From: Methanothrix sp.
Lineage (GTDB): Archaea; Halobacteriota; Methanosarcinia; Methanotrichales; Methanotrichaceae
DNA length: 12,436 nucleotides
Direction: 5' to 3'
NCBI GenBank assembly: GCA_011620785.1
Contig: WOYM01000073.1
Span: 1-12,436 of the forward strand
Below are positions 1 to 7,189 of the stretch, one piece after another (the stretch's first letter is position 1; the number at the start of each line of letters is the position of its first letter). Position numbers and translations under genes: made by a program. The notes under the pieces were generated by a model. That model was not told where the DNA came from, did no database searches, and saw only the letters and a program-made list of their open reading frames with translations.

Positions 1-59
1 CTCGTAGCATTGGCCATGGCATTGCTCACGAGCTTAACATCAGCCTGTCCTCCTACCAT
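1..59 (-). CDS. 5' end of an unidentified gene downstream of arsR1 (cut by window edge)
   Basis: An ATG at 59 on the minus strand opens a frame that stays open to the window edge and encodes 19 residues starting MVGGQADVKLVSNAMANAT. A GGGTGG-type ribosome binding site lies about 6 nt upstream, and the start is 25 nt after the stop of the ArsR1 gene, so the two are probably co-transcribed. The visible residues are too few to assign a family, and no signal peptide or membrane segment is evident. By context it would be the effector gene controlled by ArsR1. The start is moderately supported by the ribosome binding site and spacing; the function is unknown. Confidence 0.5.
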   Translation of the reverse strand, partial: MVGGQADVKLVSNAMANAT

Positions 60-84
60 ATTGTCCACCCCATTCGCAAATCAA

Positions 85-558
85 TCATTTTATTTTAAGC
101 CGCCCTGCTAAGCTGACCATATCAATAACTGCCTCATCAGAGATCCTGTACCGACACCATTTTCCTTCCTTTCTCTCCTTTACGAGGCCAGCGTCCTCAA
201 GTATGGAGAGATTATGAGATATGGAAGACTGCGGTCTTTTAAGAGCCAACATTAGCTCACCAATGCAAAGCTCTCCTCCGGCCAGAAGTTTGAGAATCTT
301 GAGGCGAGTTAAGTCTGCTAAAGCCCTAAAGACCTTCATCTCGGCAGTTAATTCGTCTTCATCTATCTTTTTTACTTGAGTGCATACCTGGAGACATCTC
401 TCTCTGGCTATGCTTCTATCTCCATAAAGTCTGGCCAGAGTTTTTTCTGCGTCGCAACAAGCGCTATTGTCGCAGCAGGATTCTTTCTCTTCTTCCGGCT
501 GAGGAAGGGGCAATCTTTTTCTTTGGATCATTGGAAGTTCTTTATCCAGCATCAGCAC
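85..558 (-). CDS. arsR: ArsR/SmtB-family metalloregulator with N-terminal Cys-Cys pairs (ArsR1)
   Basis: This is a winged-helix repressor of the ArsR/SmtB family, which leaves DNA when it binds a metal or metalloid. The helix-turn-helix core spans roughly residues 75-140, with a recognition-helix region RPQSSISHNLSILEDAG at 109-124. Cysteines lie at 28-29, 34-35, 55, 59, 98 and 135. The usual ELCxC site is reduced to ELCIG (only C98), and the DPC cysteine of the two paralogues in this window is a threonine (residue 84). Sensing may therefore use the N-terminal CCx4CC region, somewhat as CadC-type and some alternative ArsR proteins do; that is inference. The frame opens at GTG 558, but an in-frame ATG at 552 with GGTAGG about 8 nt upstream may be the true start. 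A TATA box and candidate operator lie just upstream. The metal specificity could be other than arsenic. Confidence 0.88.
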   Translation of the reverse strand: MLMLDKELPMIQRKRLPLPQPEEEKESCCDNSACCDAEKTLARLYGDRSIARERCLQVCTQVKKIDEDELTAEMKVFRALADLTRLKILKLLAGGELCIGELMLALKRPQSSISHNLSILEDAGLVKERKEGKWCRYRISDEAVIDMVSLAGRLKIK

Positions 559-586
559 AGCCTACCATGGTGATTTATTACTAGTC

Positions 587-609
587 ATATCAATCGATTC
601 ATATATAAG
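587..609 (-). promoter_or_regulatory. TATA promoter and candidate ArsR operator for arsR1
   Basis: Read on the minus strand, CTTATATATG (600-609) is a good archaeal TATA box, predicting transcript start near 580, just ahead of the GTG/ATG starts. Overlapping it is an 18-bp near-palindrome at 587-604, plus-strand ATATCAATCGATTCATAT, with one mismatched pair per arm. On the minus strand the distal half reads GATTGATATGA, identical over 11 bases to the half-site in the promoter at 9449-9473. The arms sit two bases closer than in the other copies, so this is a variant of the ATATC-N10-GATAT motif. Confidence 0.55.
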
Positions 610-828
610 GATTTCTAGATTCATAATTTTGTGCAAATTACGAGATGCAAGCGAGCTACCCGAAATGCGGTGAGATGCTCCGTGTTCACAAGCCACAATG
701 TCTTTATTGTCAGCACACGTGGCGGTAGAAATGATTAAAGGATTTGCAGACACTCGAACCAGCGCTTTCAGGCTATTGCCTAACCCAGGTCGAATCAGTT
801 TGAAGCATGATGTTCGCAAGAAAGGGAT

Positions 829-1746
829 ATGACAATGGATACAGTCGAAACTGCGAAGGTACAGACGATCCGCGAATGCGGACACGACGAATACTGGTTG
901 CGAGACAGGATTTTCGATGATCCCGCCCAACTCGGTCTCGGCGACTTGCAGGCAGTTATAAAGGAAAAGAAACTGTCCCAAGGAGGACGTCTGGATCTCC
1001 TCTTGAAGAATCCTGAAGATGATTCGATGTTCGAGGTCGAACTTCAACTCGGAGCCACTGATGAATCACACATCATCAGGACAATAGAATACTGGGACAA
1101 CATGAAACTGAAATGGCCAAAACGGAGTCATACAGCCGTTCTCGTCGCTGAGGAAATAACGAACAGATTTTTCAACGTCGTTCATCTACTTGGTCTGACG
1201 GTTCCAATCATCGCCATCAAAGCCAATATTGTGCAAATCGGCGAAATGAAGGGACTGGTCTTTACCAAGGTCGTCGACTCCTATGATGAGCAGGAGGAAG
1301 AAGAGACGCCGCAACAAGCCTATGATGAGAAGCACTGGATTGATAACTACCCGGGAACATTGGATTGTGCTCGGTTGTATAAGGCGTTACTCGAAAAGAT
1401 ATATGGCGAAATTCCCACTAAGTATTTTGAGTCCTATATCTCCCTTTCAGTAAGTGGAACGGCTAGAGTATGGGTTACTAAGAGGAAGAACGACCGAGCC
1501 TTCGTAGAGGTGAAGCACGGCGAGGGAAACTTCCAAGAGGCTGTTGACTATTTGAATAAGGAAGGAATTTCGTTTGGCACAAGAGGCGGAAAATACATCA
1601 CTTTCAACGTGAGCACACAGCAACTGAAGGAGCGATCAGCTATCCACGAATGGTTGGCTATGAGGTTGTCACCAGAAAGCCTGAAGACACAGACTAACCA
1701 AGCGTCTGATGTTACGGCTTTCAAGCTCGTCGAACCTCAATGCTGA
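829..1746 (+). CDS. PD-(D/E)XK nuclease-like protein with DUF5655-like C-terminus
   Basis: This 305-residue protein shows an N-terminal half with a possible PD-(D/E)XK nuclease core: a helix with E22, then D56 in GGRLDLLL, then the strand FEVELQLG with E69, E71 and Q73. The D...ExQ arrangement resembles the variant site seen in Rpn/PDDEXK-type nucleases. The C-terminal part (about 195-280) has a beta-alpha pattern reminiscent of the DUF5655 domain found in restriction-associated and hypothetical nuclease proteins. Both calls are from motif appearance only. An acidic linker (EQEEEE, near 155) separates the halves. ATG 829 has GGGAT only 2 nt upstream; ATG 835, two codons on, has a better-spaced site and may be the real start. 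The gene stands alone, with about 270 nt of non-coding DNA on each side, and shares no arsenic features. It may be an acquired defence-type or orphan gene. Confidence 0.7.
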   Translation: MTMDTVETAKVQTIRECGHDEYWLRDRIFDDPAQLGLGDLQAVIKEKKLSQGGRLDLLLKNPEDDSMFEVELQLGATDESHIIRTIEYWDNMKLKWPKRSHTAVLVAEEITNRFFNVVHLLGLTVPIIAIKANIVQIGEMKGLVFTKVVDSYDEQEEEETPQQAYDEKHWIDNYPGTLDCARLYKALLEKIYGEIPTKYFESYISLSVSGTARVWVTKRKNDRAFVEVKHGEGNFQEAVDYLNKEGISFGTRGGKYITFNVSTQQLKERSAIHEWLAMRLSPESLKTQTNQASDVTAFKLVEPQC

Positions 1747-1981
1747 TGTTGGAGTGTGATAGGAACGCGATGAATGCGGAACGATGCACCCAACAGCACT
1801 GATTCTCAGCCGAGAAATATCGGAGACAATAAATACCGTGGGTAAGCTACAAGAGCTTATCAACTCAATCTCGTAAGTGGTCAGCCAACCGCACTCAACG
1901 CGTTTTAAGGCCATCGGAAAAAAATGATTACTAAAGAAAAACCGGCTACATCAGATCGCGAATAGAGCCAACTGATTAGTC

Positions 1982-1988
1982 TAAAAAA
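1982..1988 (-). terminator. T-tract terminator after acr3
   Basis: About 18 nt beyond the acr3 stop, the minus strand carries a run of six T followed by AG, within a very AT-rich stretch (1981-2008). Archaeal transcription commonly ends at such T-tracts without a hairpin. No stem-loop was seen. The rest of 1747-1980 shows no convincing gene or repeat. Confidence 0.35.
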
Positions 1989-2005
1989 TAAGTAATTATT
2001 ATTTT

Positions 2006-3094
2006 TTATTGGTTCCGGCTGTCGCACATTGCCCGATCCCCTGCAAAATACCTCTCCTTCAGCTTAAGCGCCACGTTCACCAGCATGATCAGCATGGGAA
2101 CTTCGATGAGAGGCCCGATGACTGCAGCAAAAGCCTCCTGGGAGGCGATGCCAAAGACGCCCACGGCAACGGCGATGGCCAGCTCGAAGTTGTTGCTGGC
2201 CGCAGTAAATGAGAGGGCGGCAGTGTTCTCGTAGCTCACGCCCAGCTTGTAGGACATAAAGAAGCTGACCGAGAACATCAGCAGGAAGTAGATGGCCAAA
2301 GGTATGGCCACCCGCACCACATCCAGGGGGAGCTGCACGATGTAGTCCCCCTTAAGGGAGAACATGACAACTATGGTGAAGAGCAGGGCGATGAGGGTTA
2401 GGGGCGATATCCTGGGCAGGAAATCCCTCTCATACCAGCTATTTCCCCGCGCCCGGATGAGGCTGAACCTGGTGACTATCCCTGCCAGGAAGGGTATTCC
2501 CAGGTAGATGAATACGCTTTCAGCGATCTGGGATATGGTAACATCAACGGCCGTGCCCGCTGCAATTCCTAAAGCTGCCGGCAGGACGGTGATGAAGATG
2601 TATGCATAGATGGAATAGAAGAACACCTGAAATATGGAGTTGAGGCCCACCAGGGCGGCGCAGTACTCGGTGCAGCCGCAGGCCAGCTCGTTCCAGACGA
2701 TGACCATGGCGATGCAGCGGGCAAGTCCTATGAGGATTATGCCATACATTAGATGAGGCGAGTCTCGCAGGAAGATCACTGCCAGGGCGAACATCAGAAT
2801 CGGGCCCACGATCCAGTTCTGAACCAGGGAGAGGCCCAGGACCTTTCGATCTGTAAAGACCTGTCCCAGCTCCTCGTACTTGACCTTGGCCAGAGGTGGA
2901 TACATCATCAGTATCAGGCCGATGGCAATGGGAATTGATGTCGTGCCGATCTGCAGGCTGAGGATGAACCGAGTTATCACGGGAGCATAATAGCCAAGGG
3001 CGATTCCCAGGATCATGGCCACGAATATCCAGATGGTAAGGTAGCGGGATAGAAAATCCAGCCCCTTGCTCACCCCATTTGACCCACTTGACAT
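2006..3094 (-). CDS. acr3: ACR3-family arsenite efflux permease
   Basis: ACR3 exports arsenite across the cytoplasmic membrane. The 362-residue length and roughly ten hydrophobic segments are typical. The family signature GLARCIAMVIVWNELACG (123-140) includes C127, the position of the essential cysteine in characterised Acr3 proteins, and the late-segment glutamate is present in GPLIEVPML (E331). Unusually, three more cysteines follow the signature: C139, C141 and C145 in ACGCTEYC, where typical members mostly show Asp and Ala. The start ATG at 3094 has a GGTGG ribosome binding site about 6 nt upstream. It is the last gene of the operon that begins at 4689, 28 nt after the rhodanese-like gene, so it is probably controlled by ArsR2 and the operator at 4718-4737. 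Family assignment is secure. Confidence 0.95.
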   Translation of the reverse strand: MSSGSNGVSKGLDFLSRYLTIWIFVAMILGIALGYYAPVITRFILSLQIGTTSIPIAIGLILMMYPPLAKVKYEELGQVFTDRKVLGLSLVQNWIVGPILMFALAVIFLRDSPHLMYGIILIGLARCIAMVIVWNELACGCTEYCAALVGLNSIFQVFFYSIYAYIFITVLPAALGIAAGTAVDVTISQIAESVFIYLGIPFLAGIVTRFSLIRARGNSWYERDFLPRISPLTLIALLFTIVVMFSLKGDYIVQLPLDVVRVAIPLAIYFLLMFSVSFFMSYKLGVSYENTAALSFTAASNNFELAIAVAVGVFGIASQEAFAAVIGPLIEVPMLIMLVNVALKLKERYFAGDRAMCDSRNQ

Positions 3095-3122
3095 ATCGCT
3101 CCACCATCCCTTAAAAATGCAA

Positions 3123-4124
3123 TTATGTCTTGCCGAGCTTTACGTACTTAGAATCAGCATCATCCCCCTTACCCTCATGCGCCTGCCAGTCTCCCCAGGA
3201 GTAGACGGCAGCCTCATAGCTCATGAGCTGCAGAGAATATGCCACCAGAGCAGATTGGCTGTAGTCATCGGAATAGACCACAATCGGCATATCCTTATCC
3301 AGCCGGCTGAAGACGGTTCCTAGATCGCCACCGTTCTTGATTTTATCTCCTTTGATCACATTGGCCGGGTCCAGGGCTGTGGAGCCTGGTATGCGGCCTT
3401 TTCCAAAGTCCACAAAAGGCCGGACGTCCACGATCCGTGCCTGGCCGGACTTGACATAATCGTATTCTGCTATCACACCCGGCCTGACTGATGAATTATA
3501 TTCTGCAGCAGGAATTGTAGTCTCCTGGGCCTCAACCGGTAGGCCTGCAGCCGTCCAGTCATCCAGGCTTCCGTCCAATAGCATCACATCCTCCTGCCCC
3601 AGATGTCTCAGGACCAGGAATGCTAACTGCGCCTCGCCGGAGCTTTCAGCACTTCCATATAAAACCACGGAGTCCTCTTTAGAGAGGCCTGCCTCACCCA
3701 GGAGCCTGGAAAGCTCTTCATCACCCTTGAGATTGCCATTGCCGTCGAGCAAGTCCTTGCTGGGGATGTGAATGGCGTTCTTGATATGAGATGCAGCATA
3801 GCCATCTCCGTTGGATGCATCTATTATCACATCAGAGCTGGAGACGCTCTTCATGGGCTTCATTATACTGCCATTGGGGTAGGATGCCAGCCTATCAGGC
3901 GGATCTTGAGTGCTGCTGGAGCTTGCTGCAGCGCTTTCTTGCGATCCTTCTGCCTGAGAGGACTGGATGGGCTGACTGGGCAGGCCTGCGCCGGGATCGG
4001 AGTTCAGAAATCCGCTGGGATCCCAGGTGCCTCCACTGCAGCATCCGCCAGCATTGGCCAGGGGAGCTAGAGTTAACAAAGAAATCATGAGAATTGCAGG
4101 AATAGCAAAATTAAACTTTGTCAT
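3123..4124 (-). CDS. Exported tandem rhodanese-like protein lacking catalytic cysteines
   Basis: A 333-residue protein with a signal peptide (hydrophobic 7-22, probable cleavage after ANA at 25), a Ser/Gln/Pro-rich linker (about 40-78) and two rhodanese-like domains (about 85-200 and 212-320). Rhodaneses normally move sulfane sulfur through a cysteine at the start of the active-site loop. Here the expected positions are G157 (after VVLY) and S285 (after IVVY), so both domains look inactive as sulfurtransferases. The only cysteines in the protein are C28 and C29 in GGCCSGG, close to the predicted mature N-terminus. An adjacent cysteine pair could bind As(III), exchange disulfides or carry a lipid; the lipobox match (AGGC) is weak. 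The start ATG at 4124 has GAGGT 7 nt upstream and overlaps the end of arsR2 by 14 nt, so translation is likely coupled. The fold call is solid; the role is unknown. Confidence 0.85.
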   Translation of the reverse strand: MTKFNFAIPAILMISLLTLAPLANAGGCCSGGTWDPSGFLNSDPGAGLPSQPIQSSQAEGSQESAAASSSSTQDPPDRLASYPNGSIMKPMKSVSSSDVIIDASNGDGYAASHIKNAIHIPSKDLLDGNGNLKGDEELSRLLGEAGLSKEDSVVLYGSAESSGEAQLAFLVLRHLGQEDVMLLDGSLDDWTAAGLPVEAQETTIPAAEYNSSVRPGVIAEYDYVKSGQARIVDVRPFVDFGKGRIPGSTALDPANVIKGDKIKNGGDLGTVFSRLDKDMPIVVYSDDYSQSALVAYSLQLMSYEAAVYSWGDWQAHEGKGDDADSKYVKLGKT

Positions 4125-4530
4125 TGTTGTTACCTCTTTCGTCTTTGGATTCTTTCATAATTTGTGCCAGATTTAGCATCTCAATCACTGCCCCTTCTGA
4201 GAGCCTGTATCTGGACCATCTTCCGTCTTTGCGCTCTTTGATCAGACCGGCATTCTTGAGGATGGAGAGATGATGAGAAGTGCTGGATTGGGGTCGGTCC
4301 ACGCCGATCATGATCTCGCAGGCGCATAGCTCCCCCTCCCTCAGAAGAGAGAGTATCTTGAGGCGGCAGGGATCGGCCATGGCCTGAAAGATCTCAGATT
4401 CGGTCTTGAGTTCCTCTTCATCCAGATCTATGGTCAGGGAGCGCAGCCTGTTCACCTTGCACTCTGCCTTATCGCGATCGCCGATGAGCCTGGTCATCCT
4501 GTCGACGGCCTCTTTGGATATGCATGACAT
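4111..4530 (-). CDS. arsR: ArsR-family arsenic-responsive repressor (ArsR2)
   Basis: A 139-residue winged-helix repressor. The metalloid site is clear: C55 in MADPCRL and C69/C71 in GELCACEI, matching the ELCxC element in the alpha-3 helix that binds As(III) in classical ArsR proteins. The recognition helix region is RPQSSTSHHLSILKNAG (79-95), followed by the wing ERKDGRWSRYRL (99-110). Two ribosome-binding-like stretches, GGTGAT and GGAG, precede ATG 4530. It lies 15 nt after the 47-residue CxxC gene and overlaps the rhodanese-like gene. By position it represses its own operon, including acr3, through the operator in the TATA region at 4718-4742. It is close in sequence to ArsR3 (8652-9071), suggesting duplication within the island. 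Confidence 0.93.
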   Translation of the reverse strand: MSCISKEAVDRMTRLIGDRDKAECKVNRLRSLTIDLDEEELKTESEIFQAMADPCRLKILSLLREGELCACEIMIGVDRPQSSTSHHLSILKNAGLIKERKDGRWSRYRLSEGAVIEMLNLAQIMKESKDERGNNNDKV

Positions 4531-4545
4531 GAGTCTCCTATCACC

Positions 4546-4689
4546 TCAGCAGCATGTGCAGCTTTTTTGAGCAAGGAGATTGTCCCTTTCTTTCTGCAGG
4601 CAATCGCCGCAGATCCTGATTCTTCCCTTTTCTTTATGTGTAACCAGGAAAAAGGATTTCCCACTTCTATTGCATATTTCGCATTCCAT
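4546..4689 (-). CDS. 47-residue CxxC mini-protein (zinc-ribbon-like), first gene of the acr3 operon
   Basis: The protein has two CxxC knuckles, CEIC (3-6) and CGDC (27-30), about 20 residues apart, and a terminal SCTCC (C44, C46, C47); 7 of 47 residues are cysteine. The spacing fits a small zinc-ribbon or treble-clef-type metal site, and the C-terminal cluster could bind a soft metal or metalloid. The frame is open further upstream to 4728, but the TATA box at 4733-4742 predicts transcript start near 4711, and GAGGTC sits 4 nt before ATG 4689, so 4689 is preferred. The stop is 15 nt before arsR2. I do not recognise a named family. It could be an accessory metallochaperone or regulator; that is inference from position and cysteine content. 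Confidence 0.7.
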   Translation of the reverse strand: MECEICNRSGKSFFLVTHKEKGRIRICGDCLQKERDNLLAQKSCTCC

Positions 4690-4717
4690 AGTGACCTCAA
4701 ATAAGCAATACAACACC

Positions 4718-4742
4718 ATATCCAGCAATCTCGATATATAAG
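4718..4742 (-). promoter_or_regulatory. TATA promoter and candidate ArsR operator of the acr3 operon
   Basis: On the minus strand CTTATATATC (4733-4742) is the TATA box. It runs into a 20-bp inverted repeat at 4718-4737, plus-strand ATATCCAGCAATCTCGATAT, whose 8-base arms match at 7 positions. The TATA-proximal half-site is part of the TATA box, so a bound repressor would block TBP. The same arrangement is seen at 9449-9473 with identical arm spacing. Confidence 0.65.
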
Positions 4743-4940
4743 AGTTTCCAGTCAGGCGGTGAAGGGCAGGTACGACATCTGCCTATAATTATATATATTT
4801 AAGTTAATATATGTATTCCTGCTGTCTGCAAATCGTATTTGACAACTAGATACACATAATTAATTTTAAATATAATATCGTGCATGATCTTAAAGCAAAT
4901 GTTTTCCTCGGGTATGTCTATATAGATCGAATTGACGAAA
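4743..4940. other. AT-rich divergent intergenic region
   Basis: This stretch between the acr3 operon promoter and the thioredoxin-like gene's promoter carries no supportable gene. It holds a short stem-loop (GGCAGGT at 4765-4771 against ATCTGCC at 4777-4783, one G-T pair) and several AT-rich runs that resemble TATA elements (for example 4784-4812), none with a downstream gene to support them. Confidence 0.5.
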
Positions 4941-4965
4941 GTCTTATATCCAATAATGTCGATGC
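4941..4965 (+). promoter_or_regulatory. TATA promoter with degenerate ArsR-type operator for the thioredoxin/ccdA unit
   Basis: CTTATATC at 4943-4950 is a good TATA box, predicting transcript start near 4971. Its last five bases form the left half of ATATC-N10-GATGC (4946-4965), which fits the ATATC-N10-GATAT pattern with two mismatches in the right half. The position relative to the TATA box is the same as in the other copies. This is the weakest member of the set. Confidence 0.45.
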
Positions 4966-5053
4966 GCTGAGATTAGCTCCTCATACCAACAGCAAGATGT
5001 CGATGTGATAGTTGGATCGGCATGGGAATGAGTGGGGAAAAGGAGAGTGTATC

Positions 5054-5599
5054 ATGGATATTGTATCGAGAAAATATGGCATTGCCTCATTAATTGCATT
5101 AATCCTTATCGCTTTAGGCTTCAATGCCACGGGAGCTGAATATTCAGTGGGATCGGAAAGCGATGACTGGTGGACAGAATATCCCGATCAGTCCACTGGT
5201 GCAGGCGGCGATGTCAGCCATCCTGATTGGGTATTGGACGCTCTGGAGAACAAGCCTGTGCTGATCTATGTGCATAAAGAATGTGATTATTGTGTACCAC
5301 AGACCGAGGCCGTGCAGAAGATAATCGACGAATTCGACGGGAGGATCACGATCTTCGAGATGGGTGCCGATGGCAGTGATGTCAGGTCTGGTGAAGCCCT
5401 GCAGGCCTATGATCCCAATGGCGGCCTCGACATGTTCGTTCCTCTGACTGTCATATTGACCCTGGCTCCCGATTCTGAGGGCGAGGTCGTGGCAGTCTGG
5501 CACAGCTCGGATGAAATAACGGGCGAAGAGTGGATCAGGAACTATGTGGAGGACGCTATAAGCCAATATGATGAGAACTCCGCAGACTGGGATAATTAA
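5054..5599 (+). CDS. Exported thioredoxin-like protein
   Basis: A 181-residue protein with an N-terminal signal segment (hydrophobic 10-23, possible cleavage near ATGA, 25-28) and a thioredoxin fold from about 65. The redox motif is CDYC (77-80) after VLIYVHKE, and the cis-proline position is P130 in FVPLTVIL. It would act outside the cytoplasmic membrane as a dithiol/disulfide protein. The frame is open back to 5012 (TTG), but ATG 5054 is preceded by a good GGAGAGTG ribosome binding site and starts a proper signal peptide. The gene is 30 nt ahead of the redoxin-CcdA gene, so CcdA is its likely electron donor. The region after the fold is acidic and tryptophan-containing. The substrate is unknown; the rhodanese-like protein with its exported Cys pair is one candidate, by inference. 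Confidence 0.85.
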   Translation: MDIVSRKYGIASLIALILIALGFNATGAEYSVGSESDDWWTEYPDQSTGAGGDVSHPDWVLDALENKPVLIYVHKECDYCVPQTEAVQKIIDEFDGRITIFEMGADGSDVRSGEALQAYDPNGGLDMFVPLTVILTLAPDSEGEVVAVWHSSDEITGEEWIRNYVEDAISQYDENSADWDN

Positions 5600-5629
5600 T
5601 GCCGGATCTCAGATAAAGGGATCGTTGCC

Positions 5630-7051
5630 ATGTCCACGAAATGTAAGGAATCCCTGATATCGGGATCCGTCACACTTTTTGCTGTTACAATTTCCATTAT
5701 CTTTTCCATCTTCTTCATATGCTCATCACCTGCTCTATCCCAGGTAGCTATGGCCCCTGATTTTCAGGCAGTAGATCTTGATGGGAAAAATGTCTCCCTC
5801 TCCGACTATCGGGGTGAGGCAGTCCTGCTCCATATCACCAACATAGAAAATCCCCTCTGCCGGGAGTGCGAGAATGCCCTTGATGCCCAGACCAATCAAC
5901 TCTCTCAGCTTGCCGAAAAGGATGCCGGCGTGAACATCATAACCCTCAATGTGCGGAAGAATTCCTTCTCATTGGATGGGCGAGCACTAGCTGAGGGATG
6001 GTGGAAGGCCAATATCACCTGGCCCTGGATTGAGGACTTTGACCCATTCCCGCTCACCGGCAAGTACATCGACTACTCAACTCTGGAGGGGGGCTTTGCC
6101 AATCCCACCCTGATCTTGATCGATAAAGAGGGGAATGTGGCAGATCTCTACCACGTCTATCAACTGGGAAAGGGGGAGATAGATGGCATCCAGAGTGCTG
6201 AGTCGTTGAAAAGCAGTCTTGAGAGAATAGAGGCAGGCGAGGCCTCCGGATTCGAGGGAATCGCCTCCAGCCAGGGCATAAACTATCTGGGCATGTTCGC
6301 CCTGGGGATTGTCACCTCCCTCTCCCCCTGCTCCATAGCGCTTCTCCTGGCCATGTTCTCCTATGTTATGACCGCTCGCAGGAAGGAGGAGTATCTGAGA
6401 AAGACCGCCTCGGCATCAAAAGAGGGCTTTATGATCGGCATAGCCTTCACCCTGGGCATGGCGGCGGTATTCTTCATCGTGGGATTTTTCCTCTCGGATA
6501 TCGGCGTTTTCATTCGCCAGGCCCGATTCTTTGACCTGGCAGCGGGTCTATTGATGATCATCCTGGGGATAAATATCATCAAGCCCATTGGGGAGATCAT
6601 CGAGCCGGTGCGCTCGCGGCTATCTTTTGGCAGAGGCAATTCCGATGCGATTGATGAGGAGACGATAGCGGAGAAGAAGGGGATCATGGAGAGGCTGGTT
6701 GAAATCTCCATGAACCTCTTCCGGTACTCGGCATTCATCGGTGCCTTCACTCTGGGGGTCTTCTTCGCCCTGGGATGGGCCCCATGTGCCGTGTCCCTGG
6801 TCTTTCCGGTGCTCATCTGGCTCATCTCTCAGGACGTGACGCCTTTGGGCGGAGCCCTGATGCTCTTTGTCTTCGGGGTGGGCCATGGAGTGCCGGTGAT
6901 ACCCATCGCCACCTTCTCAAGAGCTGTGGGCGGGAAGATCGGTGAGAAGTACATCGCCGCTGGGAAGCACGTGACCCGGGTCTTCGGGCTGGCGGTGATC
7001 GTGATTGGGGTCGTATATGCGGTGAGGTATCTGGGATTTAAGATGTGGTAA
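5630..7051 (+). CDS. Redoxin-CcdA fusion (DsbD-like transmembrane thiol-disulfide transporter)
   Basis: A 473-residue fusion. Residues 13-31 form an N-terminal membrane or signal segment. A peroxiredoxin/TlpA-like domain follows (about 40-200: MAPDFQAVDLDGKNVSLSDYRG, redox motif CREC at 77-80, cis-proline P159 in FANPTLIL). The CcdA membrane domain runs from about 218 to 470 with about six helices. It carries the two paired cysteines of the family, C234 in SLSPC and C386 in LGWAPC. CcdA/DsbD proteins pass electrons from cytoplasmic thioredoxin to the outside face. Here the outer acceptor domain is fused, and a second exported thioredoxin-like protein is encoded just upstream. ATG 5630 has AAAGGG about 8 nt upstream. 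ArsC follows on the same strand after a terminator-like hairpin. Family assignment is secure; the link to arsenic rests on context. Confidence 0.92.
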   Translation: MSTKCKESLISGSVTLFAVTISIIFSIFFICSSPALSQVAMAPDFQAVDLDGKNVSLSDYRGEAVLLHITNIENPLCRECENALDAQTNQLSQLAEKDAGVNIITLNVRKNSFSLDGRALAEGWWKANITWPWIEDFDPFPLTGKYIDYSTLEGGFANPTLILIDKEGNVADLYHVYQLGKGEIDGIQSAESLKSSLERIEAGEASGFEGIASSQGINYLGMFALGIVTSLSPCSIALLLAMFSYVMTARRKEEYLRKTASASKEGFMIGIAFTLGMAAVFFIVGFFLSDIGVFIRQARFFDLAAGLLMIILGINIIKPIGEIIEPVRSRLSFGRGNSDAIDEETIAEKKGIMERLVEISMNLFRYSAFIGAFTLGVFFALGWAPCAVSLVFPVLIWLISQDVTPLGGALMLFVFGVGHGVPVIPIATFSRAVGGKIGEKYIAAGKHVTRVFGLAVIVIGVVYAVRYLGFKMW

Positions 7052-7066
7052 TGCGGAAATGAACGT

Positions 7067-7102
7067 GCCCGCGGTGAGGAGGCCACCTCCCGCAGGGCTT
7101 TT
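7067..7102 (+). terminator. Hairpin plus T4 after the redoxin-CcdA gene
   Basis: A 12-bp stem with one single-base bulge on each side (GCCC GCGG t GAGG against CCTC CCGC a GGGC, 7067-7098; loop AGGCCA) is followed directly by TTTT (7099-7102). It starts 15 nt after the stop codon. It could end transcription or partly separate arsC from the upstream genes. Confidence 0.5.
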
Positions 7103-7189
7103 GCATTATCGAAAAGCGGTTTATTCAGAGTCCTCCTGCATACAGAGGGGGCAAAATACTGATCTATTTTGATGAGCATTGAGACATGA

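Noticed and set aside
620..640. TTTGTGCAAA-like bases near 632 that recur near 12390 in an ATAATTTGTGCAAA context
   Set aside because: The match is only about 12-14 bases with an indel and has no shared position relative to promoters or genes; probably chance.
562..1047. 161-residue minus-strand open frame
   Set aside because: It overlaps the start of the nuclease-like gene on the other strand, shows no motif and includes the promoter region of arsR1; it is a shadow frame.
2544..3107. 187-residue minus-strand frame inside acr3
   Set aside because: Same strand as acr3 but in another frame; rich in His, Arg and Pro, typical of an out-of-frame reading of a membrane protein gene.
4690..4728. 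Longer start for the 47-residue CxxC protein
   Set aside because: It would begin upstream of the transcript start predicted from the TATA box at 4733-4742 and inside the candidate operator.
5012..5053. Upstream TTG start for the thioredoxin-like protein
   Set aside because: The ATG at 5054 has a good ribosome binding site and begins a proper signal peptide; the extra 14 residues are polar and would precede it.
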